This document shows positions 34,486-44,272 of a stretch of DNA of 64,000 nt, piece after piece. This stretch comes from Xanthomarina maritima. GTDB lineage: Bacteria; Bacteroidota; Bacteroidia; Flavobacteriales; Flavobacteriaceae. Location: the NCBI RefSeq assembly GCF_008084905.1, contig NZ_VSFC01000002.1, positions 33,912 through 97,911 of the forward strand. Direction: 5' to 3'. A program made the translations under genes and the position numbers. Positions within the stretch are counted from its first letter, which is position 1. Every line of letters begins with the position of its first letter. The notes under the pieces were generated by a model. It ran no database searches. It was not told the DNA's origin and worked only from the letters and a program-made list of their open reading frames with translations.

Positions 34486-37026
34486 CTAGAAGTTAAAACG
34501 GATACTTGTATTCCAAGTTCTTCCGTAACCAAAACGTCCTGTATTACTTGTATTAACACCTTTATAGTTTTCATCAGGGTTTGAAGAAGCAGCTGTGTTT
34601 CCATTTACAGATTCTAAATACACCTCATCAAATATGTTGTTAATATTAACACGGAATTGTAATGAGTTTCTATCATCTTTTCCTACTAACATTTTATAAG
34701 ATAAACCTGCATCAACAGTATTGTATGATGGCATAGCAATTGTTGGTTCTGTTAAAGATCCTGTTGAATACATGTCATTATAGAAATTCCAGTTTGCATC
34801 TACACTAAATCTTGGTAAGAATTCGTAATCTGCTAAAATTCCTCCAGTTACTTGAGCAGCTCCACCCACATTAAATCCATCAATTTCTACTTCTAATTCA
34901 CTACCAACTTCAGTTCCATCTTCATTAAATGTTCTTTGAGTTGCATTATCTTTATATTGCCAGTCTCCTAAAGAAATAAAACCATTAACTCTTAAATTGT
35001 GTAAAGGCTGTGTAAACACCTCTAACTCAACTCCCATGTGTACTTGTTTTACTCCAAAAGTTTGAAAGCTTAAGTAATCAACACCATCAAGACCATTATT
35101 TCCAACTAGAGTTCTGTTACCCCAAGTTGTATGGTATAAATTTAAGTTTGCTTGAATTCTTTCTCCTCCAAATTGATAACCAGCTTCAAAACCAGTAATT
35201 TCTTCATTTTCTATCTCAGGATCATACAATTCATTACTTCCTCTATCATCCACATATAATATGTCATGGAAAGGTTGACGAGAATAAAAACCTGCATTTA
35301 CAAACACTTTATGCATATCTGTAATTTCGTAAGCAGCACCAGCTTTTAAGTTAAAGCCAATGTTATTTACTTTACTCCCTTCTTCTCCTTTACCAGGAGT
35401 CGAAGTGTTTAAAAACTCTGTTCTTACGTGAGATTGATTAGAAAGAGCTCCTTGAAAAAATGCAGATAATTGATCTTTAGAATACTCTAACTGTGTAAAG
35501 ATTCCTGCATAGTTAATTTGCTCTTCGTAATCGTATCCAAAACGTTGTAGATGATCTGTGTTTGGGTCAAAGAACACAGTCCAAGGATTAATTCCACCTG
35601 CTTCAGCTAAGTAATATGTTTCTCCTCCACTATAACCTGAACTGTAACTTACTGAATCAATCGTCATGAATTCTCTTACATCTCTAAAGTGGATTCCGTT
35701 GTATAAACGTACATCTGCACCAACGTTAAAGTTTAAGTTTTCTGTTAATTGGTTGTTATAATTAGTTACTAAACCATACCAGTTGTGGTTGTTGTTAGAA
35801 CCTCTTGCATAAGTAACTTCTCCATTAGAAGTTTGTGCTTGAGCAAAAGAACCTCTACCCATAGAGCCATATAAAACTGTTGAAAGTTCAGATTTATCAT
35901 TAATCGTCCAATCCCAGCTTAAGTTAGCTACTGGTTTGTGGTAAATATTTCTACCACCTGGATACACGCCACCATGTAAATTGTTATCGCTATTTACTCC
36001 AGTAAAATTCCAAGAGTTATATCTTCTACCGTTGTCTAAAAAGTCTTGAATATCTCCACTTCCAGCAGCTGCATGCCATTGAGGCGCACCTGTTAACATA
36101 AAGTTAATTGCGTGATTATCGTTTGGTTGGTAACCTACAGAAATATAATAAGTTTGTCCTTGACCTTGTGTGTAGTTTACATATCCATCACCTTGCCAGT
36201 AACCAAATAGAGCTCCAAAAGACCATCCTTTTTCATTAACTCCAGTAGAATAATAAGCAGTTGATTTAATATAGTTATCGTTTCCAACCATTTGTTGAAA
36301 GAAACCACCTTCTTTTCTGTCGATAGTTTTAGTTACAATATTTACTGTTCCACCAACAGATGAAATAGCTAATTTTGAAGCTCCTAAACCACGTTGAACC
36401 TGAACAGCATTAGCAACATCTAATACACCAGACCAGTTAGACCAGTACATTTTACCATCTTCCATTCCATTAATTGGTTGTCCATTTAATAAGAAAGCTG
36501 TGTTTGTTTGATCAAAACCACGTAAATACAATTGTCCATCTCCAAAACCACCTGCTTGTACACTTTGTACAGAAGGAGTTGATTTTAAAACTTCTGGCAA
36601 ATCTGAGTTACCAGCTTTTTCTCTAATTTGATTTGCAGTAATTGTAGAAACAGCCACTGGTGTTTTTCTGTCTTCTGCTAAATCGATAATACCACTACCA
36701 ATAATAACAACTTCCTCTAAAGAATTATCTGAAGATAAAGTTACTTCACCAAGGCTAGTACTGCCACTAAATTTCACTACTACTTTACCATAACCTACAT
36801 AAGAAATTTCAATTTCTCCTTCAGTAGATTCAGTAATTAAAGTAAAATAGCCATTGAAGTCTGAAGACACACCATTAGTTGTACCTTTCTCAATGATATT
36901 TGCACCAGGAAGTGGTGCATCCATTTCGGCATCCATAATTGTACCTGTTACGGTAGTCTGTGCCATTGAAAATGCAGTGAACATTAAAGTTACTGCTAAA
37001 AATAATAATCTTGTAATTTTTTTCAT
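34486..37026 (-). CDS. TonB-dependent receptor with carboxypeptidase-like domain
   Basis: The 846-residue outer-membrane receptor starts with a signal peptide (MKKITRLLFLAVTLMF, cleavage near MAQ). An N-terminal carboxypeptidase-like regulatory domain follows (TVTGTIMDAEMDAPLPGANI). The plug has TPVAVSTITANQIREKAGNS, QLYLRGFDQTNTAFLLNGQP and VGGTVNIVTK, and the barrel ends TSIRFNF. It stands alone, with no SusD-like or binding-protein partner, and has its own promoter and terminator. The substrate is unknown. The carboxypeptidase-like domain is a Bacteroidota feature often found on SusC-like and siderophore receptors. Confidence 0.93.
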   Translation of the reverse strand: MKKITRLLFLAVTLMFTAFSMAQTTVTGTIMDAEMDAPLPGANIIEKGTTNGVSSDFNGYFTLITESTEGEIEISYVGYGKVVVKFSGSTSLGEVTLSSDNSLEEVVIIGSGIIDLAEDRKTPVAVSTITANQIREKAGNSDLPEVLKSTPSVQSVQAGGFGDGQLYLRGFDQTNTAFLLNGQPINGMEDGKMYWSNWSGVLDVANAVQVQRGLGASKLAISSVGGTVNIVTKTIDRKEGGFFQQMVGNDNYIKSTAYYSTGVNEKGWSFGALFGYWQGDGYVNYTQGQGQTYYISVGYQPNDNHAINFMLTGAPQWHAAAGSGDIQDFLDNGRRYNSWNFTGVNSDNNLHGGVYPGGRNIYHKPVANLSWDWTINDKSELSTVLYGSMGRGSFAQAQTSNGEVTYARGSNNNHNWYGLVTNYNNQLTENLNFNVGADVRLYNGIHFRDVREFMTIDSVSYSSGYSGGETYYLAEAGGINPWTVFFDPNTDHLQRFGYDYEEQINYAGIFTQLEYSKDQLSAFFQGALSNQSHVRTEFLNTSTPGKGEEGSKVNNIGFNLKAGAAYEITDMHKVFVNAGFYSRQPFHDILYVDDRGSNELYDPEIENEEITGFEAGYQFGGERIQANLNLYHTTWGNRTLVGNNGLDGVDYLSFQTFGVKQVHMGVELEVFTQPLHNLRVNGFISLGDWQYKDNATQRTFNEDGTEVGSELEVEIDGFNVGGAAQVTGGILADYEFLPRFSVDANWNFYNDMYSTGSLTEPTIAMPSYNTVDAGLSYKMLVGKDDRNSLQFRVNINNIFDEVYLESVNGNTAASSNPDENYKGVNTSNTGRFGYGRTWNTSIRFNF

Positions 37027-37058
37027 TGTATTAAAAAGATTTGTTTCTAAATTTTTTG

Positions 37059-37066
37059 CAAAATTA
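37059..37066 (-). promoter_or_regulatory. -7 element of the second TonB receptor gene
   Basis: On the minus strand this reads TAATTTTG, 32 nt before ATG 37026. Confidence 0.55.
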
Positions 37067-37188
37067 CATTTAATTAATCGATAATTATTATGTAATTGTT
37101 AAGAATTTTAATACAATGAATTTAATTAATAATAGTGTAGCTGTGACTCTTCAATAAATAATTCTATTAACATGGTTTTCAACATGTT

Positions 37189-38832
37189 TTATGTTAAATT
37201 TTTATAATAATACAATAATTTAAGGGTGGAAGCGTCATGATTTGCAAAAGTGTTATTTTTCATTTTTTCTAAAATATTTCCAGCCAACTGTTTTCCTAAT
37301 TCAACTCCAAATTGATCGAAACTAAAAATATTCCAGATAATACCTAGAACAAATATTTTGTGTTCGTATAAAGCAATCAGTTTTCCTAAACTTTCAGGTG
37401 TTAATTTTTTAATGAAAATAGTATTTGTTGGTTTGTTACCTTCAAAAACTTTATAAGCTAGTATTTTATTAATTTCTTCAGCAGAAAGACCTTGATCTTT
37501 AAGCTCATTTAAAACGTCTTCTTTAGATTTTCCATTTAAAAGCGCTTCGGTTTGAGCAATAAAATTTGATATTAATTTATCTTGATGCTCTTTGTTTCCG
37601 TGAAGACTCTCTACAAACCCAATAAAATCTGAAGGAATTAATTTAGTGCCTTGATGAATTAATTGAAAAAATGCATGTTGAGAATTTGAGCCTGGTTGTC
37701 CCCAGATAATAGAACCTGTTTGATAATTAATTGGGTTCCCATTTCTATCAATACTTTTCCCATTACTTTCCATAAAACTCTGTTGAAGATAGATGCTAAA
37801 CCTATTTAAATATTGAGAGTAAGGAATGATAGCTTCTGTTTCAGATTTAAAGAAGTTATTGTACCAAACACTTATTAAAGCTAAAATTACTGGAATATTA
37901 TTTTCTAATGCTTCAGATTTAAAATGCTTATCCATTTTATTAGCTCCTAAAAGAAGCTTATTAAAATTATCAAACCCAACAGAAAGACTAATTGAAAGTC
38001 CAACTGCACTCCACAGTGAAAATCTACCTCCAACCCAATCCCAAATTGGGAAAATGTTAGATTGGTTTATACCAAAACAGTTGGCGTCTTCGATATTTGT
38101 GGAAACAGCAACAAAGTGTTTTGAAACAGCCTCTTGGTTAGCAGATTTTAAAAACCATTCTTTAATAGTTTTTGCATTAGTAAGGGTTTCCTGAGTAGTA
38201 AAAGTTTTTGAGACAATTACAAAAAGTGTGGTTTCAGGGTTTAATTTTTTAATTACTTCATTAATATGATCTCCATCAATATTACTTACAAAATGTGTAT
38301 TTAAGTGATTTTTGTAGAATTCTAAAGAGCTTACTACCATTGAAGGCCCTAAATCTGACCCACCAATACCAATATTTACAACATCTGTAAATGCCTTTCC
38401 TGTAAACCCTGTTTTAGAACCGCTTTCTATTTGATTGGTAAAGTTTTCAATTTTCTTTTTAACTTCTGAAATTTCAGGAATAATATTTTGTCCGTTTACA
38501 AGAATTTTTTCATTTTCTCCAGCTCTTAAAGCAGTATGTAATACAGCTCTATTTTCTGTTTCATTAATATTTTCACCTGAGAAATAGCAATCAATAGCTT
38601 CTTTTAATTTAACCTCTTGTGCTAATTGAAATAATAGACTTAAAGTTTCTTGGGTTATTCTGTTTTTAGAAAAGTCTATATAAAAATCTTCCCAAATAAT
38701 AGAAAAATTATTTGCTCTATTTTCATCTAAAGCAAACATGTCTTTCATTTGAATGCTTTGAATCGATCGAAAATGTTCCTGAAGTTTTTTCCAGGCAACT
38801 GTAGATGTTGGATCAATCTTTGGTAGAGCCAT
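37189..38832 (-). CDS. pgi: Glucose-6-phosphate isomerase
   Basis: Pgi interconverts glucose 6-phosphate and fructose 6-phosphate in glycolysis and gluconeogenesis. The 547-residue protein is of the classical length. Key motifs are NIGIGGSDLGPSMV, SKTFTTQETLTNA, GGRFSLWSAVGLSI, WGQPGSNSQHAFFQLIHQGT and FDQFGVELGKQLA. It follows the M23 peptidase gene by 4 nt, so the two are probably co-transcribed. There is no obvious metabolic reason for this pairing. Confidence 0.97.
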   Translation of the reverse strand: MALPKIDPTSTVAWKKLQEHFRSIQSIQMKDMFALDENRANNFSIIWEDFYIDFSKNRITQETLSLLFQLAQEVKLKEAIDCYFSGENINETENRAVLHTALRAGENEKILVNGQNIIPEISEVKKKIENFTNQIESGSKTGFTGKAFTDVVNIGIGGSDLGPSMVVSSLEFYKNHLNTHFVSNIDGDHINEVIKKLNPETTLFVIVSKTFTTQETLTNAKTIKEWFLKSANQEAVSKHFVAVSTNIEDANCFGINQSNIFPIWDWVGGRFSLWSAVGLSISLSVGFDNFNKLLLGANKMDKHFKSEALENNIPVILALISVWYNNFFKSETEAIIPYSQYLNRFSIYLQQSFMESNGKSIDRNGNPINYQTGSIIWGQPGSNSQHAFFQLIHQGTKLIPSDFIGFVESLHGNKEHQDKLISNFIAQTEALLNGKSKEDVLNELKDQGLSAEEINKILAYKVFEGNKPTNTIFIKKLTPESLGKLIALYEHKIFVLGIIWNIFSFDQFGVELGKQLAGNILEKMKNNTFANHDASTLKLLYYYKNLT

Positions 38833-38836
38833 GAAA

Positions 38837-40132
38837 TTAATTTACCTGTGTAATTAATTTATTTGAAGGCTTTTTATCTCCTTCATATTTAATAGTATCT
38901 ATCTGAACCTTTAAAGGAGCAATATATTCTAAATATTTAGCTTTTAAGTTTTTGGAAATTGGTTCTGCTTCTGGTAGTTTTTCTTTAAATGGATCTACCT
39001 GTTGCCCATTTTTCCAGAAACGATAACAAACATGTGGTCCTGAAGTATTTCCTGTCATACCAACCCAACCTATAACATCTCCTTGCTTTACATACTGACC
39101 AGCCTTTACGTTTTGTTTTTTCATATGAAGGTATTGAGTCTCATATGTTGAATTATGCTTAATTTTTACATAATTACCATTGCCTCTAGTATATGCAGAT
39201 TTTGTTACTGTACCATTTGCAGTAGCGCGAATAGGCGTTCCAACATTTGCTGAAAAATCTGTTCCTTTATGTGGTCTGATTTTGTTACCATACAAAGCTA
39301 TTCGCCTTCTTAGGTTATATCTAGACGATATTCGTTTATATTCAACAGGTGCTTTTAAAAAAGCACGACGTAAATTGTTGGCTTCTTCGTTAAAGTAATC
39401 TTTAAGTCCTTTGATACTATCTGTTTCAAACTCGAAAGCATAAAAGTCTTCTTTTTTATGTTCGAAAACTGCAGCTTTAATGTTGTCTATTCCTGCATAA
39501 ATAGTATCATCTATATACTTGTCTGTATAAATAACTTTAAACCTATCTCCTTTTTGAAGTCTTGTAAAATCGATAGTCCAAGCATAAATATCTGACATTT
39601 TATATGCTAAAACAAAACTAATTCCTTGCTCGTCTAGAGTTTCAGAAATGTTACTAGTTATAACACCAGCCACTTCTTTCTCCACATATTTAATAGGTTT
39701 TCTACTAGTATATGCATGAATAGAATCTTGAAAATTTAATACTATATATTCTTCTCTGTTAGGTTGGTAAATAAAACATTTTGGTTCTTGCAACGTGTCT
39801 TTCGTGCAAAGAATGGTATAAGGTTTTCCTATTTGAAGTTTTCTAATATCAAAACTATCTCTTGCTTTTTCTGCAATTTGAAAAATTCTTGGGTAGCCTA
39901 TTTTATTGCGCTGCATAATTTCGCCAAAACTATCTCCTGCACGAACCGTATCTCTTTTTACGTAAAAATCGTTTAGATTGAAGCCAAATTCGTAGATGTC
40001 TTCTGGTATTATTTCAGCTATTTCTTCTTCAATAATTTGGGGTTTATCTTCTTTGCAACTATTTAATCCTATAATAATTGCAAAAATAATTAAACATTTT
40101 TTCCCCAATCTTGTAATTCTTGTTTGGTCCAT
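38837..40132 (-). CDS. M23 (LytM-type) peptidase lipoprotein with an altered zinc site
   Basis: This 431-residue lipoprotein (lipobox LNSC, Cys26) has an N-terminal LysM/OapA-like part (VRAGDSFGEIMQRN) and a C-terminal M23 domain. M23 enzymes cut peptidoglycan cross-bridges. The zinc motif HKGTD gives His288 and Asp292, and His336 lies in QYLHM. The second motif, usually HxH, reads GPHVCYRFW: His367 is kept, but position 369, normally the third zinc ligand, is Cys. The protein may use Cys as ligand or be a non-catalytic activator. The start ATG 40132 overlaps the end of the tryptophan dioxygenase gene by 43 nt; ATG 40186 would place a long basic tail before the signal sequence. Confidence 0.88.
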   Translation of the reverse strand: MDQTRITRLGKKCLIIFAIIIGLNSCKEDKPQIIEEEIAEIIPEDIYEFGFNLNDFYVKRDTVRAGDSFGEIMQRNKIGYPRIFQIAEKARDSFDIRKLQIGKPYTILCTKDTLQEPKCFIYQPNREEYIVLNFQDSIHAYTSRKPIKYVEKEVAGVITSNISETLDEQGISFVLAYKMSDIYAWTIDFTRLQKGDRFKVIYTDKYIDDTIYAGIDNIKAAVFEHKKEDFYAFEFETDSIKGLKDYFNEEANNLRRAFLKAPVEYKRISSRYNLRRRIALYGNKIRPHKGTDFSANVGTPIRATANGTVTKSAYTRGNGNYVKIKHNSTYETQYLHMKKQNVKAGQYVKQGDVIGWVGMTGNTSGPHVCYRFWKNGQQVDPFKEKLPEAEPISKNLKAKYLEYIAPLKVQIDTIKYEGDKKPSNKLITQVN

Positions 40133-41013
40133 AATTCTGGAAAAAATATTCTTCTTTGATATTTTGGATGCATATATTTTACCCATTCACTTCCTCCTGT
40201 TGCTTCAGCTGTTTTTCCACCAATATTTAAATAGTGATTTGCTGTGTTATAATGTGCCATGACCCATTTTATATTTACGGTATAATCATAATGACGCATG
40301 GCTTTTACTAAATCTTGATTTTCTCTAACTTCCTGTGGTAATTCTTTAAACTTTGTCCACAGATTATTTGTGTTATAGAATTTGGCAAATCTAATAAATT
40401 CATCTTTGTAACGTTCTTCAAAAACTGTTAATAAATAGCTTTTTTTACCTGTTTCGTAATCTTTTCCAGCAGCTTGCCAATATAAATGATTAAATGCGTG
40501 TTCAAAAGACGTATTTCTATCAATTGTTTCTCTAAATCTATTATCTATTAAATTGATGAGTTCTGTAGAAGCTAATTCAATTTTTCTATATTGGGCACTT
40601 TGAAATCCACTAGCTGGAGTTAATGTATTTCTGAACTTATTGTATTGCTCTACTTCCATACCATCTTTCATAATTTCGAAAGAAGATGTAAGCATGTCGA
40701 AATATCTACTAACTCGCATCAATTTATTTGAAAAAAACTCAGGCTTAATATGAACTGTATTAGCTACCTGATCTATTTCCCAAAGTATCATTTTAAACAG
40801 CAATTCGTTGATTTGATGATACATGATAAATACCATTTCGTCAGGTAGTACTGTACGTTGCGTTTGAAGGTCTAAAAGCGCATCAGTTTGTATATAATCC
40901 CAATAATTTATGGGTTTACTATAAAGCATTCCTTTTAAATGCACATCCAGATCTTGTCCAATGGCATTAAATTTCTCTTTTAATTGGCTGGTTAATTCTT
41001 TGTCTAAATCCAT
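40090..41013 (-). CDS. kynA: Tryptophan 2,3-dioxygenase
   Basis: This heme enzyme opens the indole ring of L-tryptophan to N-formylkynurenine, the first step of the kynurenine pathway. The 307-residue protein shows FIMYHQINELLFKMILWEID with the active-site His, FRNTLTPASGFQSAQYRKIE, the likely axial heme His region WVMAHYNTANHYL, and GGKTAEATGGSEWVKY near the C-terminus. It starts within the stop of the DUF3108 gene (TAATG) and overlaps the M23 gene. It lies near the tyrosine-degradation genes, so this region concentrates aromatic amino acid breakdown. Confidence 0.96.
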   Translation of the reverse strand: MDLDKELTSQLKEKFNAIGQDLDVHLKGMLYSKPINYWDYIQTDALLDLQTQRTVLPDEMVFIMYHQINELLFKMILWEIDQVANTVHIKPEFFSNKLMRVSRYFDMLTSSFEIMKDGMEVEQYNKFRNTLTPASGFQSAQYRKIELASTELINLIDNRFRETIDRNTSFEHAFNHLYWQAAGKDYETGKKSYLLTVFEERYKDEFIRFAKFYNTNNLWTKFKELPQEVRENQDLVKAMRHYDYTVNIKWVMAHYNTANHYLNIGGKTAEATGGSEWVKYMHPKYQRRIFFPELWTKQELQDWGKNV

Positions 41014-41795
41014 TAATCTTCTACAACTATTTTAAATGGGTGTTTTAATCCTTTAAATGCGTCTAAATCTGCTCTTAAAGATCCAACAGCTAAATCTGCT
41101 TGGATACGTAAAGGTACTTTATTTTTATCATTTGAAACCCATAGGGTTAAGCTTTCTTCTTCTTTAAAGACTCTTCCTGCCATGACATAAGGTCTAAATT
41201 TTAAAGCTTTTATTTTTCCAAACTCGGTATCAATTAATTCTTTTCCTAAATATTTTAATTTAAACCCATAATTTTCTTCATCAAAGAACATATTTACATG
41301 TACTTCTCCACCAATTCTTAAATTTTTAATATCTAAATTATCTCTTAAATAGTAAAAAGTAGAAATCATATCTTGAATATTAGGCTCAGTATCAAAAACT
41401 GATTGCCTATTATGTTTTATATTATTAACATAAGCCTTATTTATATCTTGATCGAATGTAATTTCTATATTTTTAGTATGTCCTCCTTCATCAATATTTC
41501 GAATAAATTTATAAGGCACTATTTTTTGTTTGTCAAAATAACTTTCATATCTGTCTTCAACCTTAAAAAACCATTTAATAGCTCCTGTTGTCCAGCCTTT
41601 ACCAACTACGTGATAAACAGGTTTGTTTTTATATATGGCATCTTTTACCGTAATAGTAGCTTCTCCAGCTTTTAAAAAACCACTATAGCTCATTTCAAAA
41701 CGAAACCACTCTCCTGCACCAAATGAACTTTCATTTTGAGCAAAAAGAGGTTGCATTAAAAAAAATACTATAATATAAAGAAGTGTCTTATTCAT
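41013..41795 (-). CDS. DUF3108 exported protein
   Basis: This 260-residue protein with a signal peptide (cleavage near LFAQ) belongs to DUF3108, a family of periplasmic or outer-membrane-associated beta-rich proteins of unknown function. Family segments include FGAGEWFRFEMSYSGFLKAG, VYHVVGKGWTTGAIKWFFKV, NIQDMISTFYYLRD and a C-terminal WVSNDKNKVPLRIQADLAVG. It is translationally coupled to tryptophan dioxygenase by a one-base overlap. The reason is unclear; it could be coincidental operon packing. Confidence 0.85.
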   Translation of the reverse strand: MNKTLLYIIVFFLMQPLFAQNESSFGAGEWFRFEMSYSGFLKAGEATITVKDAIYKNKPVYHVVGKGWTTGAIKWFFKVEDRYESYFDKQKIVPYKFIRNIDEGGHTKNIEITFDQDINKAYVNNIKHNRQSVFDTEPNIQDMISTFYYLRDNLDIKNLRIGGEVHVNMFFDEENYGFKLKYLGKELIDTEFGKIKALKFRPYVMAGRVFKEEESLTLWVSNDKNKVPLRIQADLAVGSLRADLDAFKGLKHPFKIVVED

Positions 41796-41882
41796 ATTTT
41801 ATATATCTGTAATTGTAACTTATTGAATACATTTTTATTGCCTGTTTCCAATATTACAATTACCATTCCAAATGTATAAAAC

Positions 41883-41917
41883 AAAAAAACTCTATCAAGA
41901 ATTTTGTTAGAGTTTTT
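41883..41917 (-). terminator. Terminator after hpd
   Basis: ACTCTA/TAGAGT stem, extended by CAA/TTG past one mismatch, with A and T runs outside. It separates hmgA-hpd from the DUF3108-kynA group. Confidence 0.7.
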
Positions 41918-41942
41918 AGGCACTTATTTAGTTAAATTTTTG

Positions 41943-43103
41943 TTATAAAGTCCCTCTTAATTCTTGCTCTCTTTCTATAGACTCGAATAGAGCTTTAAAA
42001 TTTCCGGCTCCAAAACCACGTGCTCCCATTCTTTGAATAATTTCGAAGAAAAGTGTAGGCCTGTCTTCAACAGGTTTAGTGAATATTTGTAAAAGATAAC
42101 CTTCTTCATCTGCATCAATCATGATAGAGAGTTTTTGAAGCTCATTAATATCTTCTTTCATCATATCCATATGTACACCTAAACGTCTAGGAATATCATC
42201 GTAATAAGCTTGAGGTGGGGGAGGTAAAAATTCAACTCCTCTTGCTTTTAGTTGGGATACGGTTTTGATAATATCGTCTGTAGCCACAGCAATATGTTGT
42301 ACTCCAGAATCTTCATAAAAGTCTAAATATTCTTCTATTTGAGATTTTTTTGCAGCCTTAGCTGGTTCGTTAATTGGAAACTTAATTCTTCCATTTCCAT
42401 TACTCATTACTTTAGACATTAAGGCCGAATATTCTGTGTGTATTTGTTTGTCATCAAATGATAAAAAGTTTACAAACCCCATTACATCTTCATACCATTT
42501 AACCCATTTGTTCATTTGTCCCCAACCCACATTACCAACCATATGGTCTATATATTTTAAACCTAATGGCTCTGGATTATAATCGCTTTTCCATTCTCTA
42601 AATCCTGGCATAAATATGCCTTTATAGTTTTTACGTTCTACAAACATGTGAACCGTTTCTCCATAAGTATAAATTCCAGCTCGAACTACTTCACCATGCT
42701 CGTCTGTTTCAACTTTTGGTTCCATGTAAGATTTTGCTCCTCTCTTTGTGGTTTCTTCATATGCACTTCTAGCATCTTCTACCCAAAGAGCTACTACTTT
42801 TACGCCATCTCCATGTTTTACAATATGATTATTAATTGGAGATTTACTATTTAGTGGAGTTGTAAGCACTAATTTTATTTTGTCTTGTTTTAAGACATAA
42901 CTTACTTCATCTCTAGATCCCGTTTCTAACCCTTTGTAAGCAAAAGATTGAAATCCGAAGGCTGTTTTATAAAAATGTGCTGATTGTTTTGCGTTGCCTA
43001 CATAGAATTCTACATAGTCTGTACCTAATAATGGAAGAAAATCTTGAGCACCTTCAAATATTTTCTCTAATCCATAATCTACTGATTTTACTTCTTTACT
43101 CAT
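41943..43103 (-). CDS. hpd: 4-hydroxyphenylpyruvate dioxygenase
   Basis: This non-heme iron enzyme converts 4-hydroxyphenylpyruvate to homogentisate in tyrosine catabolism. The 386-residue protein has two vicinal-oxygen-chelate halves. The iron ligands are His in YIDHMVGNVG, His in GVQHIAVAT and Glu in LFFEIIQRMG. The frame runs up to 43127 and overlaps hmgA, but ATG 43103 (MSKEVKSVDYG) lies 15 nt after the hmgA stop and fits the family start. It is the second gene of a two-gene tyrosine degradation operon. Confidence 0.97.
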   Translation of the reverse strand: MSKEVKSVDYGLEKIFEGAQDFLPLLGTDYVEFYVGNAKQSAHFYKTAFGFQSFAYKGLETGSRDEVSYVLKQDKIKLVLTTPLNSKSPINNHIVKHGDGVKVVALWVEDARSAYEETTKRGAKSYMEPKVETDEHGEVVRAGIYTYGETVHMFVERKNYKGIFMPGFREWKSDYNPEPLGLKYIDHMVGNVGWGQMNKWVKWYEDVMGFVNFLSFDDKQIHTEYSALMSKVMSNGNGRIKFPINEPAKAAKKSQIEEYLDFYEDSGVQHIAVATDDIIKTVSQLKARGVEFLPPPPQAYYDDIPRRLGVHMDMMKEDINELQKLSIMIDADEEGYLLQIFTKPVEDRPTLFFEIIQRMGARGFGAGNFKALFESIEREQELRGTL

Positions 43104-43117
43104 TGTTTTCTGTTTTA

Positions 43118-44272
43118 TTAAAGCCAAGATTTAAAATAATCTTCATCTGCTATTTTTAATGCTTCTTCTGTTACTTTAAGTGGTTTAAAAGTATCCACCA
43201 TAACTGCTAATTCGTCTGTTTTAACTTTTCCTATGCTGCGTTCTGCAGCTCCAGGATGTGGCCCATGTGGTATTCCAGCAGGATGTAAGGAAATATGTCC
43301 TGCATCGATATCATTCCTGCTCATAAAATCACCATCTACATAATATAAAACCTCATCACTGTCTATATTGCTATGATTATATGGAGCTGGTATTGCTAAT
43401 GGATGATAATCGTATAATCTAGGGACAAAACTACAAACTACAAATGCATCTGTTTCGAAAGTTTGATGTACTGGAGGTGGTTGATGAATTCGGCCTGTTA
43501 TTGGTTCAAAATCGTGAATTGAAAATGCGTATGGATAGCTATAACCATCATACCCAACCACATCGAATGGATGTGAAGCATATACCATTTCAAACATATC
43601 GTCTTGTTTTTTAACTTTCATTAAAAAGTCTCCAGACTCGTTATATGTTTCTAATTCTTGTGGTTGACGAATATCTCTTTCGCAAAATGGTGAGTGTTCC
43701 AATAATTGCCCAAACCAATTTCTATATCTTTTAGGTGTATAAATTGGTCTTCTAGATTCTACAATAAATAATCTGTTGTCTTCTGTATCGAAATCTATTT
43801 TATAAATAATTCCTCTTGGGACTAGGAGATAATCTCCATATTTGAAGTTTAAATTTCCTAAATGTGTTCTTAGTTTTCCAGTGCCTTTATGGATAAAAAT
43901 TAATTCATCTGCATCTGAGTTTTTATAAAAATAATCTGTAGTCGATTGTTTTGGTGCTGCAAGAATAATACTGCAATCACTATTGGTTAAAACTGTTTTT
44001 CTGCTTTCTAAATAATCGTTTTCTGGTTTAATTTGAAACCCTCTAAACCGATAGGATTGGATGCTGTTTTCCTTAGCTATTTTTGGGGCTACACAATATT
44101 GTTTATTAATAGACTTAACCTGTGTTGGTCTTTGTTCATGATATGAGTTAGTAGACATCCCATCGAAACCTATAGTGCCAAAAAGTTGTTCGCTATAAAG
44201 GCTGCCGTCTGGTTTTCTAAATTGTATATGTCTTTTAGGAGGTATGTTTCCTAGTTTATGATAAAATGGCAT
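43118..44272 (-). CDS. hmgA: Homogentisate 1,2-dioxygenase
   Basis: This iron enzyme opens the ring of homogentisate to maleylacetoacetate, the step after Hpd. The 384-residue protein contains the cupin core with YHKLGNIPPKRHIQFRKPDG, DELIFIHKGTGKLRTHLGN, GDYLLVPRGI, RIHQPPPVHQTF and a C-terminal HPAGIPHGPHPGA with the iron-binding His/Glu region. It is followed by hpd. No gene for maleylacetoacetate isomerase or fumarylacetoacetase is in the window. The 238 nt upstream hold no convincing -7 box. Confidence 0.96.
   Translation of the reverse strand: MPFYHKLGNIPPKRHIQFRKPDGSLYSEQLFGTIGFDGMSTNSYHEQRPTQVKSINKQYCVAPKIAKENSIQSYRFRGFQIKPENDYLESRKTVLTNSDCSIILAAPKQSTTDYFYKNSDADELIFIHKGTGKLRTHLGNLNFKYGDYLLVPRGIIYKIDFDTEDNRLFIVESRRPIYTPKRYRNWFGQLLEHSPFCERDIRQPQELETYNESGDFLMKVKKQDDMFEMVYASHPFDVVGYDGYSYPYAFSIHDFEPITGRIHQPPPVHQTFETDAFVVCSFVPRLYDYHPLAIPAPYNHSNIDSDEVLYYVDGDFMSRNDIDAGHISLHPAGIPHGPHPGAAERSIGKVKTDELAVMVDTFKPLKVTEEALKIADEDYFKSWL

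Noticed and set aside
37168-37192. AACATG/CATGTT inverted repeat past the pgi stop
   Set aside because: The six-base stem has a long loop and no T run on the minus strand.
37826-38194. 122-residue plus-strand open frame
   Set aside because: It is antisense to pgi; the Pgi motifs in this stretch are complete.
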